The notes under the pieces were generated by a model. The model did no database searches. It had not been told where the DNA came from and saw only the letters and a list, made by a program, of their open reading frames with translations. Of a DNA stretch of 64,000 nt, positions 48,988 through 61,800 are shown piece by piece; positions within the stretch are counted from its first letter, which is position 1, and the number at the start of each line of letters is the position of its first letter. This DNA comes from Campylorhamphus procurvoides (Eukaryota > Chordata > Aves > Passeriformes > Dendrocolaptidae): contig WBMV01003161.1 in NCBI GenBank assembly GCA_013396655.1, positions 3,222,059-3,286,058 on the forward strand, written 5' to 3'. A program made the translations under genes and the position numbers.

Positions 48988-51900
48988 CTGTTAAAATAAA
49001 AGACAGTGGGATCAGCAAACTGCAGTTCCCCTGCTCAGCAAAACACAGTTGTATTAATTATTCTGGATTGTGCTGGGAGAGTTTAGGTGTGTTTTTTTTT
49101 TTTTAAAAAAAGAGAACTTAAACAGCAGAGCAGCACTTTCCTGCTGAATACATGAGTTTAGTTCCATGACAAAAATGTTATCTGGCTCTTCCTAAGCTTC
49201 TTCCTCCTTTGCATTAGATTAGTGTGGTTTTAATTTGTCTTCATATTACACAATTACATTTATTATTCTACTATTGGTTATTCACAACCACAAAACTAAT
49301 CACAGATGAATAGGATATTTCCTGACAAATTAAAGTCTGAACTGAAACAATCAACAAAGCTTCAGCTAAATATTTTATAGCTATATTCACAGTAAGTATT
49401 TTTTCATACTACTGCCCGTTACATACAAAATAGGCACATATAGGTACATACACTTACTGTGTGTACACAAAATATATTCTACATTTTCTGACAAGATTAT
49501 ATTATTAGTATAATATCACTAAATGTTTTCCTAATCAGCAAACAGAGCTTTCAGCCATGCAGCAGTACATGCTTTGGTCCTCAACATCCACCAACACATT
49601 CCAACTACCCAAGATCCCAAATCTAAGTCATATTCTAGCACTTCACAGACGGAGGGTAAATGGGTTGTGCTCTGTTACCTGAAACAGACTGGTGGTAGAG
49701 CAGACCCGACTCACAGGACATCCTTGATTGGACACACATCCAGAGCTCAACATGCTTTGGGAAGGAATCCACTGCAAGGATTGCTAGGGACTGCAAATAA
49801 AGTACCAGCTCCTAAAACCCCAAGCAAGAGCTTTGCCATGCTCTGCTTTAGCATCAGAAGGTGCAACAGCAGAGTCTTCCCTCCAAGGTATGCACAGGAC
49901 AGGTCAAACCTGCAGCCAGGGACTAACCAGGAGCACATGGATCAATTAAGACATAGTGACTAATGATGCAGAAAGTAACAAGTGTTTTAATTAACTGGAT
50001 GTATGCAGTGCTGGCATGTTTCTGTGAGAGTGTAATCTAAAGAGGGAGGAGGCAAATTGATGGGTGGTAGCAGAAAAGCAACCACAGTAAATTGTAAGGA
50101 AATTGTGAGGTGAGGAGGACCTTCTGTAATTTTAATCTGCTCCACACCCTGCCCTAGGATATTACCTTGGTAAAATTCATCCCCTCTTGTCTCCTCTGCA
50201 GGGAAGTTACACCCTCTTACTGCACCTCTGAGCACAACCCAAAAGATTGATGGCTTGATTTCAGATAAACCCTCAAACATTGAGCTGCTTATTCAAACCA
50301 CCAAGCCAGTCTGACTAGAAAACCAGCCAATCTTCCCTGGTTTGTGTTTCTCCTTGCTCTAAAACTGTGCCCACAGAACACAAGCAGGTCTGGAACCCAA
50401 AGAGGTAAACAGGACCTAAGTCACTGAGCCACCTACTGAACCCATGTTACATGGCCCAGGAGCTGAGGAACGCGAAAGGCAGAACAGCATTGATGGAAAC
50501 CACCAGATTGAACCACTGGTGCCAACCCACTGCACTCTGGGGGAATGCAGGGAAACCTGGGCCCACAGCAACCTTACAAACACCAGGACTTGAGAGACTA
50601 CAAAGCTTACCAACTGTTCATGATTAGCAGGAAGTGATCAACACCTCTTTCAAGCTAAAAAGCAGATATTGATCGCTTGCCCCCTTATAATGCATTTATG
50701 GGAAATCCTCAAAGTGTTTCCCTGCACAAAGGATTTGATAGCTCTCATGCTCACACCTCCCCATTTCAGAGCAGTCAACTTCTTGCATCTTGCCCCAAAT
50801 GGTCAATTTTTTGCCATTACCTGATGGGGAAGAAGGCTCTACAAATCAACAACACAGGCTGGCTCTTAAAAGAAACTAGAACTGAAGCTATACTGGAGTG
50901 TAAAACCGAACCAAGCATCTCGTTTTAAAATATGCTGTCCTGTAAGCCCCTACTGTCTTTTAAAACACTCAAGAGACCTTTAAATCAATACCAGCCTACA
51001 GCAGATATCCATTTCACTATGAACTCAAAGGCATTTATCTAAATAAAAGTCAAACTGCAGTTTAAACTCGGAGTGCATTTGAAAGCCAAGTCCATATTCA
51101 TAGCACAATTACGAATTAAAGTGCAATTTGCCCACAGATTACATTACTACTATTTTTTTTAAAACCACACAGCAAGATCAGGTCGGAGCTTGTCCTTGCC
51201 TGATCTACACACAAAAAGAGAAAATACAACAAGTAACATCCTCTAGGCTCAACACAATAAAGACCAAGCTGACACAGAAATACCAGTGACAAACTGTAAG
51301 GGAGAAATACAACTGTGGACATGACTATGCATGAATTCATCTCTTCATCTCTTTTCATGTATTTCCATGTATTTCTATGCCTTCTATTGCAGCCAGTCTT
51401 CACATTTCTTAAGGCAATTTATTTCTCCTCAATACATTCCTCTGCAATAGGCTAAGGGGTTCTTTTATGAAGAAAAAAAAAAGAATCAAAAGCACCAAAA
51501 CTGATCATCCCTACACTTGTCAAAGAGACCAGATCCCTGGCTTAGCCAGCGCTCAAGAAACGAGTGACACTGACACAAACCTCAGAAGTTCACAAGTGAA
51601 AAATCAAAGATCTTCGTAAATTAAAGGATTTCACAGCCCCAGTTTAACACCATCCAAAGTGACTTTCTCATTATTGTTGCTGCTGTTCAATAAGTTTGAA
51701 CATCAAAGTCCCTGCACAAGTAGCTGGCTCTTCAGATAGCACTGCTGCATTTTGCTGCTCCAGCAACAGGGTTTTCAATGGTGCTGCAGAAATGCAGGTG
51801 AACTCCAACTTCTTGTACGCCCAAGTCTTCAGTTCTCCTCACAATACCCATCCTGACCACCAATTATCCTCACCAAACATACAATACACTGCTCAAAAAT

Positions 51901-52149
51901 CAGTGGGGAAACAAAAGCTAAAAATACAGTCAGTACAAAATAAGCAGGCGACCTGAAATCACACAGATATGCCAAAATAAAGTTCACTGAACTTCCAACA
52001 CTAGTTGTATTTCAACTTACATTAAAATACCCAAGAATTTCTAGCCTGAAGCATTAGCAATCAAAGGATGTGTTTCCCAGAACTCAGATCCCCTCACCAG
52101 GCAGTATTTGGCATGCAAGTCACAGCATTTAAGTGAGAGAAAGAATTAA

Positions 52150-52400
52150 CGTGCTCCAATAGATAGATCATTGGGAGTCAGGAAACCTCCATCTATTCCT
52201 GGCTCTCTTAATCTCCTGCTGTGTGACCGGGTCATGTCACATCACCTCTCCGGAGCTTTTGTTTCCACAGCCACCCTTTGTCTGTCTTGTCTATTTAGAC
52301 TGTAAATAAAATTGAGGTAGGTATTGTCTTGGTTTGCCCGATGCTGATGAAATGAGGCCTCAGTCTTGGTTGGGCTCCAGTAATGCAAATAAAGAAGGGA
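52150..52400 (+). mobile_element. Near-full-length MIR/CORE-type SINE
   Basis: About 250 bp carrying all parts in order: gggagtcaggaaacctccat, ctattcctggctctcttaat, ctgctgtgtgaccgggtcat, cacctctccggagcttttgt, gactgtaaataaaattgagg, taggtattgtctt, then tcttggttgggctccagtaa and tgcaaataa. This matches the amniote MIR-type SINE (gggagtcaggaaacctgggt-tctattcctggctctgcca-ctgtgtgacct, gactgtaaac, ggggactgtctt, cttggttggggcctctaggt, gtaatacaaataa). Complete copies are uncommon in birds. Confidence 0.75.
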
Positions 52401-55267
52401 ACTCAAAACTCGGGGGTCATGGGTGCACATGATGCTCCCCCAGCCCTAAGTGTGGGTCCCAAATGTACAGCAGTGCATGAAGCACTGCAGGGCTGGAACA
52501 TTCCCACCAGTTTGCTCTCTCCAACCTGAGCAGAGATGCCAAGCTTGAGGGCACAGCTGCCCCATTACTGAAAGCTGTCACATTTACTGCTCTCCTGTAG
52601 CACAGAATGCATTCCTTCTTGAGGAGCCCCTTGGGACGATGCCATGCAGTGGCCAAGTGGATCACTGAACCAATGTTTCTGCCATCAGTATTCCAAAGTG
52701 TCTTCTTCAAAGAGCCATCAACACCCAAAGCCACAACCCTGTCCTTTCCCAAATCAGCTCTCCCCTTAAACCATCTGAGCTATCTCTAGTCCTGGGCATC
52801 TCTTCAAAGTGGCAGTTTACAAAGCATCATCTACAGTGTTTTATGCCAATCTCAAGAGCCCATGTCTTTGGTGAGTGTTCTGCCCATTGCCTGGCACCTA
52901 CACATGGAGTTAAGCTGAGCCCAAACATGGGCATACCCACACAGACCACCCAGCACCCTGCCTGCACCTCTCAGGGGTACATGTTCCTACTAAATTACTC
53001 ATGGGAGGATATTTTGATCCCTCCAAGGCAACTGTGGAAAGAAAACAAAATTCAACCAACATAAATCTGGGACAAGAACCTGGGTTACAAGTTCAGGGAA
53101 GCATCCTACAAAGGTCAGAAGCTCCTGCAGCTGGCAGAGATGATGAAGCAGAGCACTAACTGGAGTGGCCCCTAACATTCAGATTAGCTTCTACTGAACT
53201 GGGAAAGCTTGTTAGGGTTTTAAAGTTTTATTCTAACGTAATAGCATTAGAAGTACTCTGCATATTATTCATCTATTACATACTTCAAATCTTCCTTGTA
53301 TTGGTTAATCCAACAATGCAGGGTTTTCCCCCTCCTGTCGGTAAGAAGCCCATGATCAGGAACTGAGAGCCTGTTAAATCAATATGGGAAAGGCCCTCTT
53401 CTGCCTATTCCGGTCTCTAAATAAGAAAGCAGTGTTTGCCTTCAGCTGGCATTGTGGATCATTGTGGGTCACTGAACACTGCAGAGACTGAAAGAAAAGC
53501 CTTGTTAAATAACCAGGTACGTAGTCTGCCTTCAAACCTCCTCCCAAAAGTAATAATGCTGTCACAGAGAGTGCTGCTTGCCAGTGAGGAGGGATAAGAC
53601 AGCTCTCTGATCCAGGAGATGCCAATCCTGCCTCCTTGGCCAGGGCACAGGGTAGACCGGGAGTTCGTGTACAAGTTTTGGCTCTGCTTTGGGACCTTGA
53701 CCAGTGCAGGGAAAAGCCACCTCTCCTTTGAAAACAGAGGTGCCTGGCTGGCTTGCCAGACATAGGAATAGAGACATATGTGGCTCCTGGTCTCTGCTCA
53801 CCACGATGATGGCTGAGTTCTGTTCAAAGAGGTGAAGGTTTCCGACCCTTACGTCAAAACCATTTATCTGTCAGTGCTGAAGATTATGTCAAAAGTGCTT
53901 CTGCACCTTTTGATGACAGGCATTGGAGAAAAGGAGGATGGCTTGAAATTCTGCCACTGCCAACTGTGGCTTTCATTAAACACTTTGTCAACCATTGTCA
54001 TAACACAACTTTTCATTGCTCCTGCACAAAAGGGAGCCAAGGGCCCAGAACAATTGAGCCCTGCAACAGAAATTCCTCTGGCTCATCTGTCGAAAGATAG
54101 CTGCCTAGTCTGCAGCTTACTGAATAGGCACCATCCTCTTCCCACATGCTTGTAGATGGCTTTACAGCACTGGAACGGAGGCCCCATGCACACTTGATTG
54201 GGTATGAAAAGCATGGCTGCAGCTGAATTAGCTTGGGGATGGGGCAGGGGGAAAAAAGAGGGAGCATACTGCCCATGCTGGAGGTGTACAGCTGTGCAGG
54301 GAAGAAAGCACACTCAAATTTCTCTTAAAGGAGCTTGTAAAGTGCCAGAGATGGCAGAGTCCTAACTAGCAGTGACATGCAAGGCTTGATGCTGGAGCAC
54401 AAAGTGATCAGAGAGACTGCATGAATTCAGGTGGTTATATGGACTGTCAGGACAGAAAGAACCAGCTTTACTTCAATTTTTACTCTTGTGCACAGGACAA
54501 GTCCCAATTCTACTCCCATGAGACAAGAGCAGCCAAACAGCTCCTGCATCTAGTGCTACCCACACCTGCACTGCATGGCAACACCTTCCCTGAAATGGGG
54601 ATTTTGAATGGCCACTAAATGGAGTTGCCATCACAGTGATGAGAGTTAGGAGGAGCTTTCACATACCAGACATGCAGCCCTTAACTACCTTCTGGAGGAT
54701 GTCTGGTAGGTTCCTTTGATGTAGCTGATGCACTGCCAGAAGTCAAAGCCTAGACTTGGAGAAATCCCTCACCCAACCCACCACAGCCATTCCTGGGTTT
54801 TCTTTGAATCCACCTGCTAAACTGATATAAACTCACAGATTCTTACACCCCTTGGCTCCTTCATCACCCTCACCTCCATTTTACTGCTCCCAAACTCAGC
54901 ATAACAGGCCCACAGTTCCTTCCCCAGTATGGACAAAGAGCAGGAACACATCTTTGCTGCAGGATGCACTGAAGGGCTCTGCACCCACACTGTGTCTTGC
55001 AGTTCAGCCTCAAGTATGAGCTCCCACTCCCTGCTAAGCAATACTTGGAACCACCGACTGCTGAGGTTGGAAAATGCCTCCAAGATCATCGAGTCTATTT
55101 ACCCAGCACTGCCACATCCACCAGTAAACCATGTCCCCAAATGCCATATCCACATTTTTTGAACATTTCTAGGGATGGGGATCCCACCACTTCCCTGGGC
55201 AGCCCGTTGCAATGCCTGACCACCTTCCAAGTGAAAACAATGCTCCCAATCCCCAACCTAAACCTCC

Positions 55268-55541
55268 AGGCCATCTCCTCCCATGCTATCGCTTTATATC
55301 TGGGATAAGAGACCAACCCTCACTCAGCTACACCGTCCTGTCAGGGAGCTGTAGAGAGCAATACGGTCTCCCCTCAGCCTCCTTTTCTCCAGGCTAAGCA
55401 ACTCCAGCTTACTCAGCTGCTCCTCATCACACTTGTGCTCCAGATCCTTCCCCAGCTCCACTGCCATTCTCTGGACATGCTCCAGCAACTCTGTGTGTGT
55501 CTTGCAGCAAGGGGCCCAAACCAAACCCAGGATTTGAGGTG
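55268..55541 (+). repeat. 274-bp direct repeat, copy 1 (left of gap base)
   Basis: Runs from aggccatctcctcccatgct to ggatttgaggtg and ends exactly at the base before the N. It matches 55543-55816 at 273 of 274 positions by eye; the one difference is A at 55444 against G at 55719. It lies inside the CR1 element. Confidence 0.95.
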
Positions 55542-55542
55542 N
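55542..55542. other. Assembly gap base (N)
   Basis: The only ambiguous base in the window. It sits precisely between two 274-bp near-identical direct copies, which suggests that two contig ends were placed side by side rather than merged. Confidence 0.97.
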
Positions 55543-55816
55543 AGGCCATCTCCTCCCATGCTATCGCTTTATATCTGGGATAAGAGACCAACCCTCACTC
55601 AGCTACACCGTCCTGTCAGGGAGCTGTAGAGAGCAATACGGTCTCCCCTCAGCCTCCTTTTCTCCAGGCTAAGCAACTCCAGCTTACTCAGCTGCTCCTC
55701 ATCACACTTGTGCTCCAGGTCCTTCCCCAGCTCCACTGCCATTCTCTGGACATGCTCCAGCAACTCTGTGTGTGTCTTGCAGCAAGGGGCCCAAACCAAA
55801 CCCAGGATTTGAGGTG
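55543..55816 (+). repeat. 274-bp direct repeat, copy 2 (right of gap base)
   Basis: Starts at the base after the N and repeats copy 1 with one substitution (55719 G). Downstream of 55816 the CR1 sequence continues normally (cagccccaccagtgcccagc), as it did upstream of copy 1, so removing one copy restores a continuous element. Confidence 0.95.
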
Positions 55817-58800
55817 CAGCCCCACCAGTGCCCAGCACAGGGGCACAGCCACTGCCCTGCTCCTGCTGGACACACTATTGCTGACACAGGCCAGGTGCCA
55901 CTGGCCTTCTTGGCCACCTGGGCACACACTGACTCATGTTCAGCCGCTGCCAACCAGCACTCCCAGGTCCTTTTCCACCAGGCAGCTTTCCAGCCACTCC
56001 ATCCCAAGCTGAGGCCCTTGTGATTTCTTTCACAGTGTGCTGCCTGCCTGTGCAAAGCATCCAGCTTACAAGAAAGAGAGGAGACTCTGAAATGGCGCAC
56101 AGAAATACCCCACCAAGCATCAGTTACCTCCTAAAAGGAGGCAAGAGCAGCAAAACAGGGTACCAGAGAGGTGAATGTCCCAGATCACTGCTCTAAGTGC
56201 TTTGGAGAGGAGGAGACTCTGCAGGACACAGGGAGGACACACAGCACTCACGAGGGTGAAGTTGTGGTCCTCCACTGAGGTTCTGTTAACAGCTGACCAA
56301 ATGTACCCACTCAGGCTTTAGTTATGTCCTTGTTCAAATCAGCAACAGCAGCATCATATTAGCTTGGGTTAAGAGCCTGCTCATATAAGGGGCTTTATAT
56401 GCAGAAGGGAGTCAACTTAAGGGCAACCCTCAAGCCATAATATGAGCTAATTTGACAGTAAAGACAAACTTTGAGAGGTCATCCAGACACCAAGAACACT
56501 GCACCATGAATCACTCTCAGTCATGACCAATGATACTGTCTGAAGGAAATTCCTGTAGCATGATCATCAAGGAATTGGTACCACGCTGATTCCAGCAGAT
56601 GCATACGGCCATTAATGCAAAGAACACTAATTAAAACCACATCACTAAGAAGGATTATGCGAGACTACAATTTAATTTAGCATGTGGTTGATACAGTTCA
56701 AGGAATTAGGGAATTATCTTGACTTCAAGTAACTTTCAGGGGCATATTTTCAGCCTTGGCCCTTCCTCCTGCTCTACCACTCTGCACTTAAAACTGTTCC
56801 TGCACATACAGACCACACTTCTGGCACATGAAGGTGCCTGGTGAGCTCCCACCACAGCTGATCTGCTCACACAAGGCTGTAAATGTAAATATCTCTGCCA
56901 TTGTTGACTCCCAGGCTCCAACAGGCAGCACAGGAGAGCACCCCACTCAGTGTCTGAGGAAAGGCAGAGGGTTCCTTTGCAGGAGCATTGGGTAACACTA
57001 CACTGCTGCTGGTGCTTCCACCTCTCCTACACCAAGGAACTTCTACAGCCTTATTTCTCTTTCAACAGGGTAGTGTCACATTATTTTAGGCCCTGTTTGA
57101 TTTAGACAAATGTGTTTGGACAACACCTAGGATCTCATTTCCTCCTATTTTAATAACCTTAGCAAAACTGGAGTTCTTGTCTGCTTTTTTCTTTTATCTT
57201 TCTTGGAAGATCATCTCCTCTGAACACCCCTATTTTAAGGGAGAAGAAAATCAGATTCAACTTAATCTACATAATCACACATATATGTAAATACTCTTCA
57301 ACATACAAAGCACTTGGGTAACTCAGGTGCTTATGGACTTCTTGCACCATCAGAAGAGACATGAGGATACTCATTACACCAGGGCTTGATCCCAGCCCAC
57401 TCAACAAAACTTTTCAACTGCTCCACATCCCCAAAAAAGTGAAGTGAGATTTCAACAAGTGAAGGAATTTGAAAGTCACCCTATGGCCTCAATGGCAGAC
57501 AGAGGTCTGTGAGCCCCTGTACCTGCAATGAGCCCAGAGCACCCATGGGTGGGGGCATTTACAACCCTTCCCTTTGCTGGGGACACCAACAGCCCTCCCC
57601 AGCAGTGAGTTTGGGACCCAAACCAACCCAAGATGGCAGGGCAAAGGGAAGCACGAGTGACAAGGTATTCAACACTTTCTCTGCTTCTGAAAAGAATACC
57701 ATGAGCAGCCACTCAGCCCTCAGTCACTGAGGCTGCAAACCTTCCCCTTAGGATTGCATGTTCCTCTGCCCATAACAAGGCAGCCCAGTCAAAGGCAGCA
57801 TTGTATGCAGGGAGCAGGAGATCCTGCAAGGGTCAGAGCAGGCACTATTTAATTGCAGCAATTTTTCACTTTATTTGCCTCTTCTATTAAGCTGCTCTGC
57901 CTGAAGGAGACCAATCCTCTCCAAAACACAGAGCCATCAGCTCCAAGGATTGCATCAAAGCAAAAACACATTTCAAAGGGGGCATGGACATGTAAATAAA
58001 AGTAACTATTTAATTTCACATAAAGCAATCCTGCTTTGCCACCTGTGACAGGTAAGAAGGTGGAAGGAAAAGCAGGATGTGGAAAGTTTTTTTTATCCCA
58101 CAAATAAAACTCCACCCTTCATCTGCCCAGACACCCATAGGGTTTGTTCTGGGTTTATTGCTTTAATTAAAGTGCTAACTACTGTCATGAGAAAGACATA
58201 CCCTAAAACCAAACCCCTGCAATTTGTTTGCTCCACTGCATAGGCAGAAACTCAACTTTTTCTAATTTGATGGCAAATTTCTTTCTTGGTGATTTTGCAT
58301 GCATAAGGCAAAGCACATTGTGCCTTAAACCACTGAAGCAAGGGCTGGATAGCCCCGCTCGTAAACAAAATACTCACAAAACAAATTACTCCTGCTTCCA
58401 TCACTGCTGTGTTTCTTCAGTAAATCAATAAGGCCATGACTTCCTTACTAACATTTTCAATTAAGGTTTCCCACTGTGTATTCAACATATTAAACCAATT
58501 TATTGTGAGGATTAACAACTATGAAATTTACTATACATGTCTACCTTAGAACTGCTAAGTCTCCTTTAACTAATAACAAGACCTACACTGATAGATGAGC
58601 AATAAGTAATATTTACACAAGTTTCAAAAATGGCTCCTTCTGCAAAGCAAATATTTTCATCTGAAAGTTGTGCAATTTTCACAAGTACTCCCAGCAGATA
58701 AACCATGTTAAACCTTTGGCTTTTTCAGATGTTTGGGAAGACCCACAGCAATGTTTGACTGCTGGCAACTGAACCCTCCCAGCACATGACTTTGCACAAT

Positions 58801-61800
58801 CCAGCTGTGGGTTACAAGTCGAGTGCAGAGAGAAGAGAGACTCCAGAAATTCCTTGAACACTGTTCAGAAGTTTCCATGATTTTAGAAAACTTCCAAGGT
58901 CAATAATTCAATAATCCATATTTTAAGATAAGTTTTCTCCTAGAACACAGAATTGCAGTGTGCTCTGCTCTCTTTGGGAATCCAAGTGGTTTCAATCATG
59001 TCTGCAAGTATTTCTGGTAGGCTCAGAGTACTTAACTAGCCAAAACAACATTTTTTCACTGCTCCAACACCACTGTTTATCAGAAATATTAATTTAGTAA
59101 ATACAAAACCAGGCACAAGTCTTTGGTGAAATTAACCAACAGCACTATCTGTGCATAGCCTGCATGCTGGGATGGGAGATCACCAAGCCCTGAGGACAAA
59201 TTTTAACCCCACACCTGGAATCACCCCTTTGCAGAGCCCACAGCAAGTGAGCTTTGGCCATGCCTGGTCCAGTGGCACAGCAGGGCACAGCCCTGCCCAG
59301 CCCAGTCAATCATTAATGGTGGGCAGAGGGCAGGAATCCGCTCCCAACGTGTTTGCTCAGTGCTTCACTCGCTCCTGGTTCTTCACATTAATAGTTAATC
59401 AGGAAGAACTGATCTTCCCCAAAAAACATGCTTGCTTGGAAGTAGTACAGAGGAACATTCGTGCACTGGTTGAAGCTGGTCAGGCAAAAAGTTGGGAGGG
59501 GAAGTCTTAGAAAAACAGCACACAGATTTTTTTTTTCCCTTCTCAGGCATGGAGCTCACCAGTTTGCTCCTGCTCCTCCTACATTTGAACATGCTTTTCA
59601 CCCCTACAGAGAGGGGCTGTATCACCTCCCTGCTCCCATGACGATGACACATAAGCATTCCTAGAGACACTTACCAGAAAGAACCACTGTTGTCCTGTTC
59701 TCCATGTGGCTGCCCACATTACACCTCTGTTTCACTGGTGGCTGCTCCTCGTAAGCCACCCAGTGCATCTGCTATGCCATCATCCAAGAAAAATCTCAGC
59801 AGATACCTTGACTTGAAACTCTGCCTCATTAGATGTGCAAGCCAGGAGAGCAGAGCCAAAGCAGCCAATTTGGCTGCAGCTGCCAGGCAATGGCCATCCC
59901 TCCCCCAGCCCTGCTCCCCTATTCCCACCTGGCAGCAATAACTCCTGTCTCACAGAACACCCAGACAACTCTGCTGCCTTCTACAGTGGGAATAAATTCC
60001 TCTGTGATCCCAGCAGCAGTCCGAGTGGAATTACAACCTTGAACTCCTTTCTATGCCCATCATAAACTTACTCCCTTTAAAAATCTACCAGAGCAAGGAC
60101 ATTCCCAGCACTTTCCAATACCATGGGCTGAAACAGAGTTCGGCCAAATCCAAAGACGCTGCATGTGGAAAAGAATGATGTACATAACCTCAAAGCACCA
60201 TCTAAAGGACTAGTTACCCCTGGGGCAGTCCATGGCTGGCAATGCTGCCTGTTGTGGGCCAGCTCTAATCCTCCAGAGGTGTGAGAAACACATGGCAGAC
60301 AGCTCTCCCTTTCCAGTTTAAAAATAGCTCTCCTTTGTAATAAGAACAGCATTTAAGGGCAAAACCTGCAGATTTTAAGCTAAAAAAATTCAGGTGGCCA
60401 CCCTGAGCTAGAGGCGTGTGGTTTACACAAGCATCCACCCTCTTTCCTTTTGAGTAATCAATGTCCAATCATAAAGCACTTCCATTCCAAGTACTTTTAC
60501 ACTGCCAACAAAGCACCGAGCAATTTAATGGATTTCTAACCCCAAATTGGCAGCTGTACTGCATCCAACTGATTCCATTTGTTCAGTCTTAGAGGAAGTC
60601 CCAGGAAAAAAATGCTAGAAATAAAACCACATATACTGATAACATTACAGAAATAGATACACCAAGAAGGAAATGTTCTGCCCCTTTCATTTTATCTGAC
60701 CTCCAACCTGGTTTAATTGACCTTCAAGAAGGAAAGGCTGCATTTAAAAGAAACCACTTCCACCTAGATCAAGAGAAATAAAAGTCAAGCTATATATAAT
60801 GCATTTGCTGCAAAACCAGGCAAATCAATCGAGCATGAAACTATCTTTCACTTGACAATGAAAAGCCTGAAGAGACTTCCAACTTAATTTACTCTCTATT
60901 TCAGGTCCTAAGCAAAGCTATTTTCCTCTATAAACTTGTTTCTCTGCAAACGGCCTGAGAACAGTAGAGATGGCTTCCTCTACTCTCCTTTAATCACAAC
61001 CTATCACTTGATGCCAGACAGCTGTATTACCTCTGGCTAGCAAGAGGCTGAGGCAGCAGATCAAAAGAGCCAATGGTGTGATGCAGGAGTTTCCAAAGGT
61101 GCTCCACAGCCGGTTTCACGGCAGCAGGAGGAAGCCAGTGATATGGTATGACAGGGGAGATGCTTTCCTTCCAATCCATGTGCTGTAGAAAGCTACATAC
61201 CCTCGGTGTTAAGATCAGGGTCATCTATCAGAACAAACATTCACACTTTTTTGCCATAACTGCTGTATTAGTTTTTGCCACTGGGACAGCAGGGGGATAC
61301 CAGCAAGGATGTCAAAGGCCATGATGCTGAACCTCAAGTCTCTGCCCAAAAAATGCCACAGTCATGGAGGGCACAATTAAATCTATTGCTGCTTTCCATT
61401 ACGTGCCAGCCTTCACACTCCTTACATACAGCAGAATGTTACAAGCACATATTCACACTGAAATGCCACTATGTGAATTTGCAGACACAGAGGCAGTTCT
61501 AAACACAAACATGTGCATATCCATATATGCACGAGGCAATACAATTATAGTGATGTACACAGCTAGAAAGGCTTTATCGGGGGAGTTTGAGACAGCTGTA
61601 CAGCTTATGACTGAGTTGCAAAGAACCCTAGTAAGAAAAAAATCTTTATTACGCTCTACCCCAGCATATATTGTCACATATTTTACAGAAGCACTATTTT
61701 AAAAATCTTTGAGAGCTTTACAGCTTTTATTGGTGCTATTTTTCAGCTTCTTCCACTTACAAAGCCAGACTTCTGTATTAGTGTAACTTGGACCACAGGA

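Larger units (their letters stand above)
55045..56015 (-). mobile_element. CR1 LINE fragment (ORF2 C-terminus plus 3' UTR), with internal assembly duplication
   Basis: Antisense CR1 on the plus strand: gctgaggttggaaaatgcct, ccaagatcatcgagtctatt, acccagcactgccacatcca, ccacttccctgggcagcccg, gtctcccctcagcctccttt, tctccaggctaagcaactcc, ggccttcttggccacctggg, ccaggtccttttccaccagg, cagctttccagccactccat. The minus-strand frame still shows the LINE reverse-transcriptase C-terminal motif [10 protein letters not shown]. Same orientation as LRIG1. About 275 bp of its length is an apparent false duplication around the N at 55542, so the true element is nearer 700 bp. Confidence 0.92.

Noticed and set aside
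52417..52752. 111-aa minus-strand open frame in intron 1
   Set aside because: It starts next to a MIR-like SINE and shows no recognisable domain or conserved motif. No evidence of an exon or processed pseudogene was found.
53374..53763. 129-aa minus-strand open frame in intron 1
   Set aside because: No recognisable domain and no convincing splice sites in frame with LRIG1.
55324..55838. Two minus-strand frames of 66 and 79 aa with [10 protein letters not shown], as a duplicated host gene
   Set aside because: They are the reverse-transcriptase end of a CR1 LINE, and the second copy is an apparent assembly duplicate.
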